From the NCBI GenBank assembly GCA_900317305.1, contig ONGG01000037.1, forward strand, positions 1-51,940: a DNA stretch of 51,940 nucleotides. Direction: 5' to 3'. The notes under the pieces were generated by a model, which saw only the letters and a program-made list of their open reading frames with translations, searched no databases and was not told the DNA's origin. Below, one piece after another: positions 17,048 to 25,628 of the stretch. Position 1 is the stretch's first letter. Every line of letters begins with the position of its first letter. Source of the DNA: an uncultured Prevotellaceae bacterium. Its GTDB lineage: Bacteria; Bacteroidota; Bacteroidia; Bacteroidales; Bacteroidaceae. The position numbers were made by a program, and so were the translations under genes.

Positions 17048-20000
17048 TTAGAATGAGAAGAGGATACCACACATAAAGCTTCTTGCGCTGGGGAAGGAGC
17101 AGAAGTTGTAGCCCGGTGTGAACGTGCCTCCGGCAAAGTCCACATTATAGCCATGATAGCCTGTGAAGGTGTAGAGGTTCTGTGCCGACACATAGGCACG
17201 CACATCCGAGACATAACCGCCGAACCACTTGTCGGGGAAGTTGTAGCCCAGTTCCACGTTGACGATTTTCCAATATGCGGCGTTCTGGATCTTGCGGCTG
17301 CTGAAGAGGTCGTTCCAGGCCAGTGTGCCACTATTGGCGAAGTAAGTGCGGGGCACGCTTGAGAGATAGGTCAAGCCATCATCCGACCAGCGGTTGGCGT
17401 CGAGCATGGCCACGTCTTTATTGCCGGGTCCATAGCAGGAGTTCAAACTGTTGTAGATGTCATCCGACACATGGTAGTCGAGCGCTCCGAAGGTGGAGAT
17501 GCTCAGGTCGAAGTTCTTGTACTCGAAGTGTGCGCTGAGGCCGAAGTTGACCTTTGGCAGACCGCTGCCGAGCACCACTTGGTCGTAGGCGTCGACCACG
17601 CCGTCGGGATTGCCGTCAGGACCACTGACATCCTTGTAGAGGCAGTCGCCCACGTTGGCGCCCTGCTGAGTGGCATGGTTGTTCAGGTCTTCCTGTGTGC
17701 GGGCGATACCCTCGTAGATCCATCCATAGAACCTACCCACCTCGTGTCCGACGTAAGTGGCATAAGCACCGGCGATGTACGACTCGGTACCGAAACCGAG
17801 CGAGGTCACCTTGTTCTTCAGTGTGCTGAGGTTGGCGCTCAGCTCATACTTGAATGCGTGGTCGCGGTTGCGGTAGGTGGCCGAGAACTCGAAACCACTG
17901 TTGTCCATCGAAGCGGCATTCATCGTCACGCTGGTGTTGGCCACACCGGCATTGGCAGGAACAGGAACGTTGTAGAGCAGGTCCTCGGAACGGTTCTTAT
18001 ACCATTCGGCGGTGAACTCGATGCGGTTGTTGAACATAGCCACGTCGATACCCACGTTGGTGGTCTTCTTCTTCTCCCATGCGATGTTCTGATTGACGAA
18101 AGTAGAGACGGCCGAACCCGTGATGGGTGAGTTGCCGAAGCTATAGGTCATGTTGTTGCGGTTCATCGTGGCCTGATACTGGTACTCGCCGATGTTCTCA
18201 TTACCGAGCACACCATAGCTGGCGCGGATCTTGAACATGTTGACGACATTGTGGTTGATGGGGAAGAACTTCTCCTTGTCGACACGCCATCCCACTGATA
18301 CAGAGGGGAATGTTCCCCAGCGGATGTCCTTCGTGAGTCGTGAGCTGCCATCTCGGCGGATGATACCCGAGATGAGGTACTTGCCATCGTAGTCGTAGTT
18401 GAGACGGGCGATGTAAGAAGTCAGGGCATGCTTGGACTCGAATGAGTTGGCGTCTCTGGTGCTGGCATTGCCAATCTGCAGGAAGTAAGGCTCCGGGAAG
18501 TTGACGCCCCATGCGGTGAGTTCGTGAGTATTCTCCTCCTCATAGGTCTGGCCCACGACGAGGTTCACATGGTGCAGACCGATTGTGCCATCATAGGTCA
18601 GCGTGTTCTCGATCAGCGCATCCGAGTAGGTGCGAGTGCCCTCGGTGAGTTTCTCGTTGCTCTTGTCAAGGTATACACGGTTGCTCTGAATCCATGCCGA
18701 CACCCAAGTCTTGTCCTTGGCGTAGGTCTTGCTGTAAGAGAGGTTGAGCTTGTAGTTCAGATGGTGGTTCTCTGACTCAAAACCAAACATCTTGAAGAGG
18801 TCGACATCGGCCGAGCCCGAACCCACGACACGGTCGACGATGGTGTTACGGGTAAGCAGATTGTTGACCAGCAATGGGTTGGAGGCCGAGATATCACCAT
18901 GAATGGTATCATAATACACGCCGTAGCCATAGGCATCGTAGCCGAAGCTGCTGGCCGATCCCACCATGTCGTCGAGCACCCATGTCGACTCGTCGTAAGC
19001 CTTGATGGTGGGCTGCATGAGCAACGTACCACGCAGCACGTTGGTCACGTCGCCATAAAGACCCTGCACATACTCAGAGGCATTGGAGAGACCCATACCG
19101 TCCTGGCTGGAGTGAGAGTAGACGAGGCTGGTGCGGAACTTGATGAACTTCGTGTCCATGGTATTGTTCACACGGGCGGTGAAGCGCTCGTAATTGGGGC
19201 CTGCGCCCTCGAGCGTACCTTTCTGGTTGAAGTAGTCGAGACCTATATTATAAGTATTGTTGGCTCCACCACCACTCAGGTTCACGTTGTGGTTCTGGCG
19301 GATACCTGTCTTGAACACCTCGTCAAACCAGTCGGTGTTGGTATTGTCGTGGAAGTGGTAGCGGCCATCGTCGATACGGTATCCTCCGGGCAGTGGGGTG
19401 CCAGAGTTTTCACAAGCCTGTCCGAGATACTGGCTATACTGGTTGGCGTCCATCACGTCGTATACATCCTTTGAGATTTGGTCTACACCGAAGTAGCCCT
19501 TGTAGTCCACCTTCAGCGGCTGGTCTTTCTTACCGTTCTTGGTCGTGATGATCACCACAGGCAGCACGCGAACCATAGATGGCACCGGCCGAAGCGTCTT
19601 TAAGCACCTGGATGGTGGCGATGTCGTTGGGCGAGAAGTCGCGGATGGTGGTTCCCATAGGCACACCGTCGACCACATAGAGTGGTGCTGTACTGCCGAA
19701 CGAGCCGATACCACGGATACGGACGGTAGGATCGGCACCGGGCTGACCATCAGATGTAATCTGCACACCGGCCACCTTACCTTCGAGCATGGTAGAGATG
19801 TTGGAGTTCGACACCCTCTTCATCTCCTCGGCGTTCACGATAGACACCGAACCGGTGAGGTCGGCCTTCTTCTGCACACCATAACCTACGACCACCACTT
19901 GCTCGAGCAACTGGTTGTCGGAAGCGAGTTCAATTTGTCCCAAAGCGGAATGTCCATTGACGGCTACTTCCTTGTCCTGGTATCCCACATAACTGATGAC

Positions 20001-20246
20001 GAGTGTCGCGTTACGCGTGGTTTCCAACTGGAAGTTACCGTCGATGTCGGTCACACTGCCACCCTGGGCGCCTTTTACCTTAATGGTTGCGCCAATGAGT
20101 GGCTCTCCATCCTGGTCTACCACCTGACCGGTGACCACGAAGGTCTGCGCCTGTTCGGTGGCTGCCATTACTGGAGTCGGCAGGCATACAACGCCTCCCA
20201 TTGCCCCCAGAAAGAGCATAGCAGATAATAATACGTTTTTACTCAT
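17048..20246 (-). pseudogene. SusC/RagA-type TonB-dependent transporter, frameshifted
   Basis: The ATG at 20246 starts a signal peptide and a carboxypeptidase-regulatory-like domain (TFVVTGQVVDQDGEPLIGATIKVKG), then the plug domain with VVVGYGVQKK and the AIYGSRAA motif. At about 19559 the frame breaks: GCC is followed by one T and then GTGGTGATCATC. The family signature SRAANGVVIITTK predicts six bases (Asn-Gly) where only one is present, so a 5-nt loss is inferred. The remaining ~830 codons continue in the other frame as an intact beta-barrel ending in GILFSF. Restoring five bases gives a normal length of about 1067 aa. As read, translation would stop after about 238 residues. It may be a true mutation, a variable site or an assembly fault. 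Confidence 0.85.
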
Positions 20247-20404
20247 TTGATAAATGGATTTGATTTGAATATATTTAGTAGTATTTATTTTTCTTGATGA
20301 AGCCCCATACAGAAGAATGCCATGCACATTATTATAATAAGGCATGGTAAAAATTCCATATATCAATTGGTCGGCATTTCGTAGGTTAGGTTTTTAAACT
20401 GCTG

Positions 20405-20412
20405 CAAAGATA
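20405..20412 (-). promoter_or_regulatory. -7 element of the susC operon
   Basis: Minus-strand TATCTTTG gives a start near 20398 and a 5' UTR of about 150 nt. No consensus -33 TTTG exists at the normal distance (the nearest is 26 nt away), as expected for an activator-dependent promoter. The UTR contains a CCATGC/GCATGG inverted repeat at about 20320-20347. Confidence 0.6.
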
Positions 20413-20432
20413 ATTATCGGGCACATCCACAA

Positions 20433-20483
20433 GGTGGACAAAATAAAATTTGAGGTGGACAAAGTGAAAAAGTGGTGGACAAA
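20433..20483 (-). promoter_or_regulatory. Three direct repeats, likely operator of the PUL regulator
   Basis: GGTGGACAAA occurs exactly at 20433-20442, 20454-20463 and 20474-20483, start-to-start spacing 21 and 20 bp, which is two helical turns. The array lies just upstream of the susC -7 box and between susC and the AraC-type regulator gene. This geometry fits direct-repeat binding by AraC-family domains. Confidence 0.7.
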
Positions 20484-20525
20484 CGGCCCTTGAAGTGTTT
20501 TTCGTCTTGACTGTGTGGGTGCACA

Positions 20526-23486
20526 CTAATTTTTTCCAAAAGCGCTTGGACTCACTCCAAATTCTTTGGTAAAACAGCGTGTGAAGTACTTTGGGTCGTT
20601 GAATCCCACGCTGAAGGCAATCTCGGCGATGTTGCGGTTGGCTGTGTTTCTCTCGAGCAACTTGCGTGCCATGTCGAGTCTATAGTGCCGGATGAACTGT
20701 CCGGGCGACATTCCAGTCTCCTCGTTGAGTTTCTTGCTGAGCAGCGTGCGGTTGACGCCCATCTGCTCTGAGAGTTCGGTCACGCCATACTCGCTGTTCA
20801 TATAGTTTTGCTCCATGAATTCCATCACGCGCTCCATGAATGGTATCTGCGACAGGGCCGCCTGCTGGTCGTCGGCCACGGCGGTCTTGTTCACGCTCGC
20901 TGTCATTCGGTTCCTGTTATCGATGATGCCCTGTATGCGTTTCTGCAAGGCCACGGGGTCCTCGCTCTCGCGCAGAGCCTCCTCGATGGGCTGCATGAGT
21001 TTCTCCTCTTCCTGGCGTCGCAGTTGGCGCACCCGGTTCTTGTAGAAAGCCACGGCAACGGCCAGCAATGCCAGGAGCAGCAAGGTGATAAACCACCACG
21101 ACTTATAGAAATAAGGACTGACGCTGACCTTCACCGACACCGAGCTCTCAGCGTTGCTGAGCGCCGATGCGTATTTCACCTCGAACACATAGTCGCCCGA
21201 CGGCAGGCTGGTGTATCTCACGGAGTGTTGTCCGGGAGCCAGTTGCGTCCATTCTTCCTCCAGTCCTTTCATCCTGTAGCTGTAGACGCCCTGCGTCTCA
21301 TGTCCGTAATTGAGTGCGGAGAAATCGAACACCAGCGATTTGTTGCTCTCGTGCAACCTCACCTCCTCGGCATAGCAAATATCCTCATCGATATGTCCGT
21401 CGCCCGCCACGGCATCCTGGTTGTCGATGGTGAGATGGGTAAGATGCAGCTGTGGTGCCGTGGCCTTGGCCATTCTCCCTGAATCCAGACTGATGAGTCC
21501 GCCCTGGCAGCCAAACCACAGCGTGCCCTCCTTGCCCCGGGTGGCGCCGTTCCAATAGAACTGCTGGCAGAGCAGTCCGTCGGCCTCGCCTAAGGTGGTG
21601 AACGCCCCTGTCTGCGGGTTGAGCACGGAGAGTCCGTTGCCGGTGGCTATCCACAGTTTGCCCTCGTTGTCCTCTACGATGCCTTTCACCGCATTGTTGG
21701 CCAGTCCGTCGTTGGTGGTATAGGCCACGAACTTGTCTTTCCCATCGTCGCCAGTCACCCTTTTATAGAGTCCGTAGCCGTTGCTTCCTATCCACAACGT
21801 GCCATCACTGGTTTGATAGAAACACGTGATTTTGTCGATGATGCCACTCGAGGGGTTGTCGAGCTTATCCCGAAGATGCTGGAAGGAGAACCGTCCGCTC
21901 TTGTCTTTACCCTTTCCTATGTCAATAAGGAATGCTCCCTCAAGGCATCCTATCCAGAGCTGCCGGTCGTTGTCGATGATGCTGCCTATGCACCCACGCG
22001 CGAACCTGCATTCCTCAAACGGCTCCTCAAGCGCCTGACTCTCCTGGTTGTAGAAGAAGATGCCGTCGTTGCTTCCTATCCAAAGTCCTTTGTTGATGGG
22101 GTCGTAGGCCAACGCTCCCACGAAATTGAGCAAGGGCGTATGGGGTTCGTCGACAGCCAGTCGGCCAATGATGCCCGTAGCGGTATCGATGTAATTCACT
22201 CCCCCGCCCCATGTGCCTATCCACAATCTTCCTTGGCCGTCGTCGGCAAGCGCCGAGACCGAGTTGTGCGAGAGCGCGCTGTTGCCTGAGGTGAAGTGAG
22301 TGAATCCCCCATCCCCATTCATCCGGTTGAGACCACCCTCCACCGTGCCTACCCATAGGGTGCCATCTTTCTGCACGAGCATAGCGTTGACCGCATTGGG
22401 CGAGAGGCTTGAGGGGTCGCTGCCATGCTTGTAGTTGCGAATGGCCAACTTGTTGGCACTGAGGCAGGCCACCCCGCCAGTCTCCGTACCAATCCACAGG
22501 CTCTCATTGTAATAGTGCAGGCAACTCACGAAGTTGCTGCTCATGAGCCATGGTGTGGTCGAGGTATTCCAATGCTCAAAACGTTGCTGGCCGGGGTAGA
22601 GCAGGTCTATTCCGCCCAAGGTTCCGGCCATCAGGACAGTGTCGGAAACCAGTTCCATGCAATTCACGAATTCGTGTGAGAGCGACCCAGGGTCGGCAGT
22701 ATGGGTAAATGAGAGCAGTTGGGGCTCACTGGGGTTGAACCGGCGCAGGCCATGGTTGGTGCCCATCCACACGTTGTTGCCTTGCCTGAGCAGGCTGGTG
22801 ATGAAAAGCCCATCGAGTTGGGAGAGCAGCGGTGAGATCTCGCTCTTCACGATTTTCTCGCCCTCGGCAGTCAGTCGATAGACGCCACCATCCATACAAG
22901 CCCATATCTTACCATTGCCGTCCAAGTCGGCGATGGCGATGGTGGGTGTATTGCTGGAATATTGGTAACTGAGAATGCTCTTGATGCTGCCATCCTCATG
23001 GAATCTCAGGCAATGGATGTGCGACATCGTGACAAGCCACAATTTTCCCTCGCTGTCGAGCATCACATTCACGCCTCGTTGCGAGAGGATTTCGTCGAGC
23101 CTGCTGTCCTTGCTGTTGACTCTCGTCACGGTCATCGTACGCATATCGATGACCTGGGTATACTCATCGAACACCACCCAAAGGCGGTGGAAGCGGTCCT
23201 CACACACTTTTTTTGAGGAGTGGCTTCGCCATTGTAGCCCTTGAGCCCCGGTGTAGAAATTGGAAAAGCCATAGCCATCGTACCGCACGATGCCGCCACC
23301 ATAGGTAGACAGCCATACAAATCCCTCGCTGTCGGTAAAGATGGTGTTCACATTGTTGGTGGGGAGCCCGCTGCGCATGTCGAGCGTCGACACGTTGAAT
23401 CGCTCCAAGTATCCATCACGTTGGGCCAACAGACCCATCGAGATGACATGAAAGACCAATAACAATATCAAGCGCCTTACTGACAT
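20526..23486 (-). CDS. Membrane-spanning reg_prop sensor fused directly to an AraC-type DNA-binding domain
   Basis: The ATG at 23486 (MSVRRL) gives 986 aa with a signal peptide. About 700 residues form two seven-bladed propellers of two-component-regulator type (repeats such as DSEGFVWLSTYGGGIVRYDGYGF and DNEGKLWIATGNGLSVLNP), then a Y_Y_Y domain (YSYRMKGLEEEWTQL...YTSLPSGDYVFEVKYA), one membrane segment (WWFITLLLLALLAVAVAF), a charged helical linker and a C-terminal AraC HTH pair (YGVTELSEQMGVNRTLLSKKL; IAEIAFSVGFNDPKYFTRCF). No histidine kinase or receiver domain is present, unlike the usual hybrid two-component regulators. It is inferred to sense arabinan-derived sugar in the periplasm and activate the adjacent susC operon. 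Confidence 0.88.
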   Translation of the reverse strand: MSVRRLILLLVFHVISMGLLAQRDGYLERFNVSTLDMRSGLPTNNVNTIFTDSEGFVWLSTYGGGIVRYDGYGFSNFYTGAQGLQWRSHSSKKVCEDRFHRLWVVFDEYTQVIDMRTMTVTRVNSKDSRLDEILSQRGVNVMLDSEGKLWLVTMSHIHCLRFHEDGSIKSILSYQYSSNTPTIAIADLDGNGKIWACMDGGVYRLTAEGEKIVKSEISPLLSQLDGLFITSLLRQGNNVWMGTNHGLRRFNPSEPQLLSFTHTADPGSLSHEFVNCMELVSDTVLMAGTLGGIDLLYPGQQRFEHWNTSTTPWLMSSNFVSCLHYYNESLWIGTETGGVACLSANKLAIRNYKHGSDPSSLSPNAVNAMLVQKDGTLWVGTVEGGLNRMNGDGGFTHFTSGNSALSHNSVSALADDGQGRLWIGTWGGGVNYIDTATGIIGRLAVDEPHTPLLNFVGALAYDPINKGLWIGSNDGIFFYNQESQALEEPFEECRFARGCIGSIIDNDRQLWIGCLEGAFLIDIGKGKDKSGRFSFQHLRDKLDNPSSGIIDKITCFYQTSDGTLWIGSNGYGLYKRVTGDDGKDKFVAYTTNDGLANNAVKGIVEDNEGKLWIATGNGLSVLNPQTGAFTTLGEADGLLCQQFYWNGATRGKEGTLWFGCQGGLISLDSGRMAKATAPQLHLTHLTIDNQDAVAGDGHIDEDICYAEEVRLHESNKSLVFDFSALNYGHETQGVYSYRMKGLEEEWTQLAPGQHSVRYTSLPSGDYVFEVKYASALSNAESSVSVKVSVSPYFYKSWWFITLLLLALLAVAVAFYKNRVRQLRRQEEEKLMQPIEEALRESEDPVALQKRIQGIIDNRNRMTASVNKTAVADDQQAALSQIPFMERVMEFMEQNYMNSEYGVTELSEQMGVNRTLLSKKLNEETGMSPGQFIRHYRLDMARKLLERNTANRNIAEIAFSVGFNDPKYFTRCFTKEFGVSPSAFGKN

Positions 23487-23524
23487 CGAAACATTTCTCT
23501 TGATGAATATCACACTAGGTTTTG

Positions 23525-23532
23525 CAAAAATA
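23525..23532 (-). promoter_or_regulatory. -7 element of the regulator gene
   Basis: Minus-strand TATTTTTG, 38 nt upstream of the ATG, fits TAnnTTTG. No clear -33 TTTG was found. Confidence 0.5.
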
Positions 23533-23586
23533 ACATAAAAAAGTGACAATTCACCACGTTTGCATCCATTTTTTCATCAAAAAATA

Positions 23587-23616
23587 GTCCCACTCCTCTT
23601 TTTCGGGAAGTGGGAC
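23587..23616 (-). terminator. Terminator of the malQ-susB-pulA-susA operon
   Basis: Stem GTCCCACT/AGTGGGAC with a 14-nt loop. Downstream on the minus strand is TATTTTTTG. It lies 22 nt after the susA stop. Confidence 0.8.
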
Positions 23617-23638
23617 CATGTTTTTAGCGGCAGTCTAT

Positions 23639-25531
23639 TCAGAATTCCAGCACAAGCGTCTGTCGTGGACGCAGGTTCACGTCCTTGTCGATTCTCACAT
23701 GCCGTTTGGTGATGACGTCGGTGGCGGTGGTGACATTGCCGATAATCTCGGCATAGCGTGCCACCTCAAACTGGGCTGCCTTCGACGTGCCATTGAGGAT
23801 GGTCATCACGGTCTTTCCCTGATACTGGCGAGCGATGACATAGACACCCTTCCAGGGGATGAACTGTGTCTGCTTGCCCTTCACCACTACGTCGTTGCCC
23901 TGGCGCCAGTGGAGCAGGCGGCTGCACCAGTCGAACATGGCATTCTGTGCCTTCGTCCTGCCCTCGCGGGTGAAGGCATTGCTCTTGTCGCCCTTGAATC
24001 CACCGGGGAAGTCCTTGCGCACATTGCCGTCGGTCACCTCTTTCGTACCGTTCATGAGCACCTCGGTGCCATAGTAGAGTTGGGGTGTGCGGTTGATGGT
24101 GAGCAGCAAGGCCATGGCCTGCTTCAGGGCGAGCGTGTCGGTGCCATTGCCCAGGAAGCGGTCGGTGTCGTGGTTCTCGATGAAGGCCATCACGCTCGAG
24201 GGGTTGGGATAGAGATAGTCGTAAACCAGACTGTTGTAGATGCGGTTGTAGCCATTCCACCATCCGTCGGTCTCCTCGTTCTTGGCCATATTGATCTTGT
24301 CGAAGAAGCTGAAGTCCATGACGGTCTTCAGGAAACTGTTCTCACTTGCCAACTTCGAATTCTTCTGCCATGTGGCAGTATAGGCAGGTTCGGTGACCCA
24401 CGTCTCGCCCACGGTATTGAAGTTGGGATACTCCTGGTCGAGGGTCCTCATCCATTTGGCCATGGCATGGGCGTCGGCGTAAGGATAGGTGTCCATGCGT
24501 ATGCCATCGATGCCCACGGTCTCTATCCACCACATGCTGTTCTGGATGAGATAGGTCATCACATGCTGGTTGCGCTGATTGAGGTCGGGCATGGTGGTCA
24601 CGAACCATCCCTCCACCGTCTCTCGTTTGTCGACCTCAGAAGCATAGGGGTCGACGACAGGTGTGAGTTTGTAACTCGTCTGCAGGAAACTGGTGCCGGT
24701 GGGATTGGAGGTGCCATTCGACTCCTTGAGCCAGTCGGAGAGGTTGAACCAGTCTTTCGAGGGCATGTCCTTCACCCAAGGGTGGTCGAAACCACAGTGG
24801 TTGAAGATCATGTCCATCACCACCTTCAGTCCATGCTGATGGGCCTCGTCGACCAGGCGCCGGTACTCGTCGTTGGTGCCGAAACGGGGGTCTACCTTAT
24901 AGTAATCGGTAGTGGCATAGCCATGATAGGTGCTGAAGCCATTGTGGTCGGGCGAGTTGTTCTCGAGCACCGGTGTGAGCCAAAGGGCGGTCACGCCGAG
25001 TTCCACGAAGTAGTCGAGATGCTGGCGCAGGCCCTCCAGGTCGCCACCATGGCGCAGACTGGGCTGGGTGCGGTCGTTCACATAGGTGTTCATGCCCTTG
25101 ATCTGGTCGTTGGCGTCGCTGCCGCTGGCGAAGCGGTCGGGCATGAGCATATAGAGCACGTCGGCATTGGAGAAGCCCTCGCGCTGGAATCCTGGCTTCT
25201 CGCGCTGCTTGAGTTCGTAGCTCACGCTCTTTCTTTGTTTCCCATTCTTGAAGTCGAGGGTCATCACTCCAGGCTGAGCGCCTTTGAGGTTGAGGTAAAC
25301 GAGCAGGTAGTTGGGACTGTCGAGCCTCACGAGGCTGTCGATGGTGACGCCGGGGTAGTCGGTGGTCACCTCGGCCTGTCGGATGTCCTTGCCATATACC
25401 ATGAGTTGGAGGCATGGATTCTTCATACCAGCGAACCAGTTGGCGGGCTCAATATGGTCGATTTTCAAAGCTGCACTCATAGTGGTGGCGAAACTTAGGA
25501 AAACAATAATGAATAATAGGTTCTTTCTCAT
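23639..25531 (-). CDS. susA: Periplasmic neopullulanase/alpha-amylase, GH13, SusA-like
   Basis: The 630-aa product is close to the length of Bacteroides SusA (~617). A signal peptide (FATTMSA) leads into an N-terminal Ig-like domain (residues ~25-110) found in cyclomaltodextrinases, then the GH13 barrel with FNHCGFDHPW, the nucleophile in GIRMDTYPYADAHAM, the acid in VGETWV and the third acid in IENHDTDRF. It hydrolyses maltodextrins and pullulan in the periplasm. It is the last gene of the operon, preceded by a 97-nt gap that contains CTATAG repeats. The assignment to SusA rather than another GH13 is supported by the neighbours susB, pulA and malQ. Confidence 0.88.
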   Translation of the reverse strand: MRKNLLFIIVFLSFATTMSAALKIDHIEPANWFAGMKNPCLQLMVYGKDIRQAEVTTDYPGVTIDSLVRLDSPNYLLVYLNLKGAQPGVMTLDFKNGKQRKSVSYELKQREKPGFQREGFSNADVLYMLMPDRFASGSDANDQIKGMNTYVNDRTQPSLRHGGDLEGLRQHLDYFVELGVTALWLTPVLENNSPDHNGFSTYHGYATTDYYKVDPRFGTNDEYRRLVDEAHQHGLKVVMDMIFNHCGFDHPWVKDMPSKDWFNLSDWLKESNGTSNPTGTSFLQTSYKLTPVVDPYASEVDKRETVEGWFVTTMPDLNQRNQHVMTYLIQNSMWWIETVGIDGIRMDTYPYADAHAMAKWMRTLDQEYPNFNTVGETWVTEPAYTATWQKNSKLASENSFLKTVMDFSFFDKINMAKNEETDGWWNGYNRIYNSLVYDYLYPNPSSVMAFIENHDTDRFLGNGTDTLALKQAMALLLTINRTPQLYYGTEVLMNGTKEVTDGNVRKDFPGGFKGDKSNAFTREGRTKAQNAMFDWCSRLLHWRQGNDVVVKGKQTQFIPWKGVYVIARQYQGKTVMTILNGTSKAAQFEVARYAEIIGNVTTATDVITKRHVRIDKDVNLRPRQTLVLEF

Positions 25532-25589
25532 TTTTTGGTGAAGTTTTTTCTGGTAGTAGGAGGGGCATTGTGGTGGTATTTTCTAGGGA

Positions 25590-25625
25590 GACTATAGAGA
25601 CTATAGAGACTATAGAAACTATGAA
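25590..25625 (+). repeat. Tandem 9-bp array GACTATAGA between pulA and susA
   Basis: Three exact units GACTATAGA (25590-25616) and a fourth degenerate unit (25617-25625) occupy the operon gap. The same unit occurs in the gcvT-gcvH gap. Confidence 0.85.
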
Positions 25626-25628
25626 GAA

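Noticed and set aside
23618-25498. Long + strand open frame (626 aa) opposite susA
   Set aside because: It mirrors the susA codons and reads as low-information sequence rich in His, Val, Leu and Gly; it is a shadow of the GC-biased coding strand.
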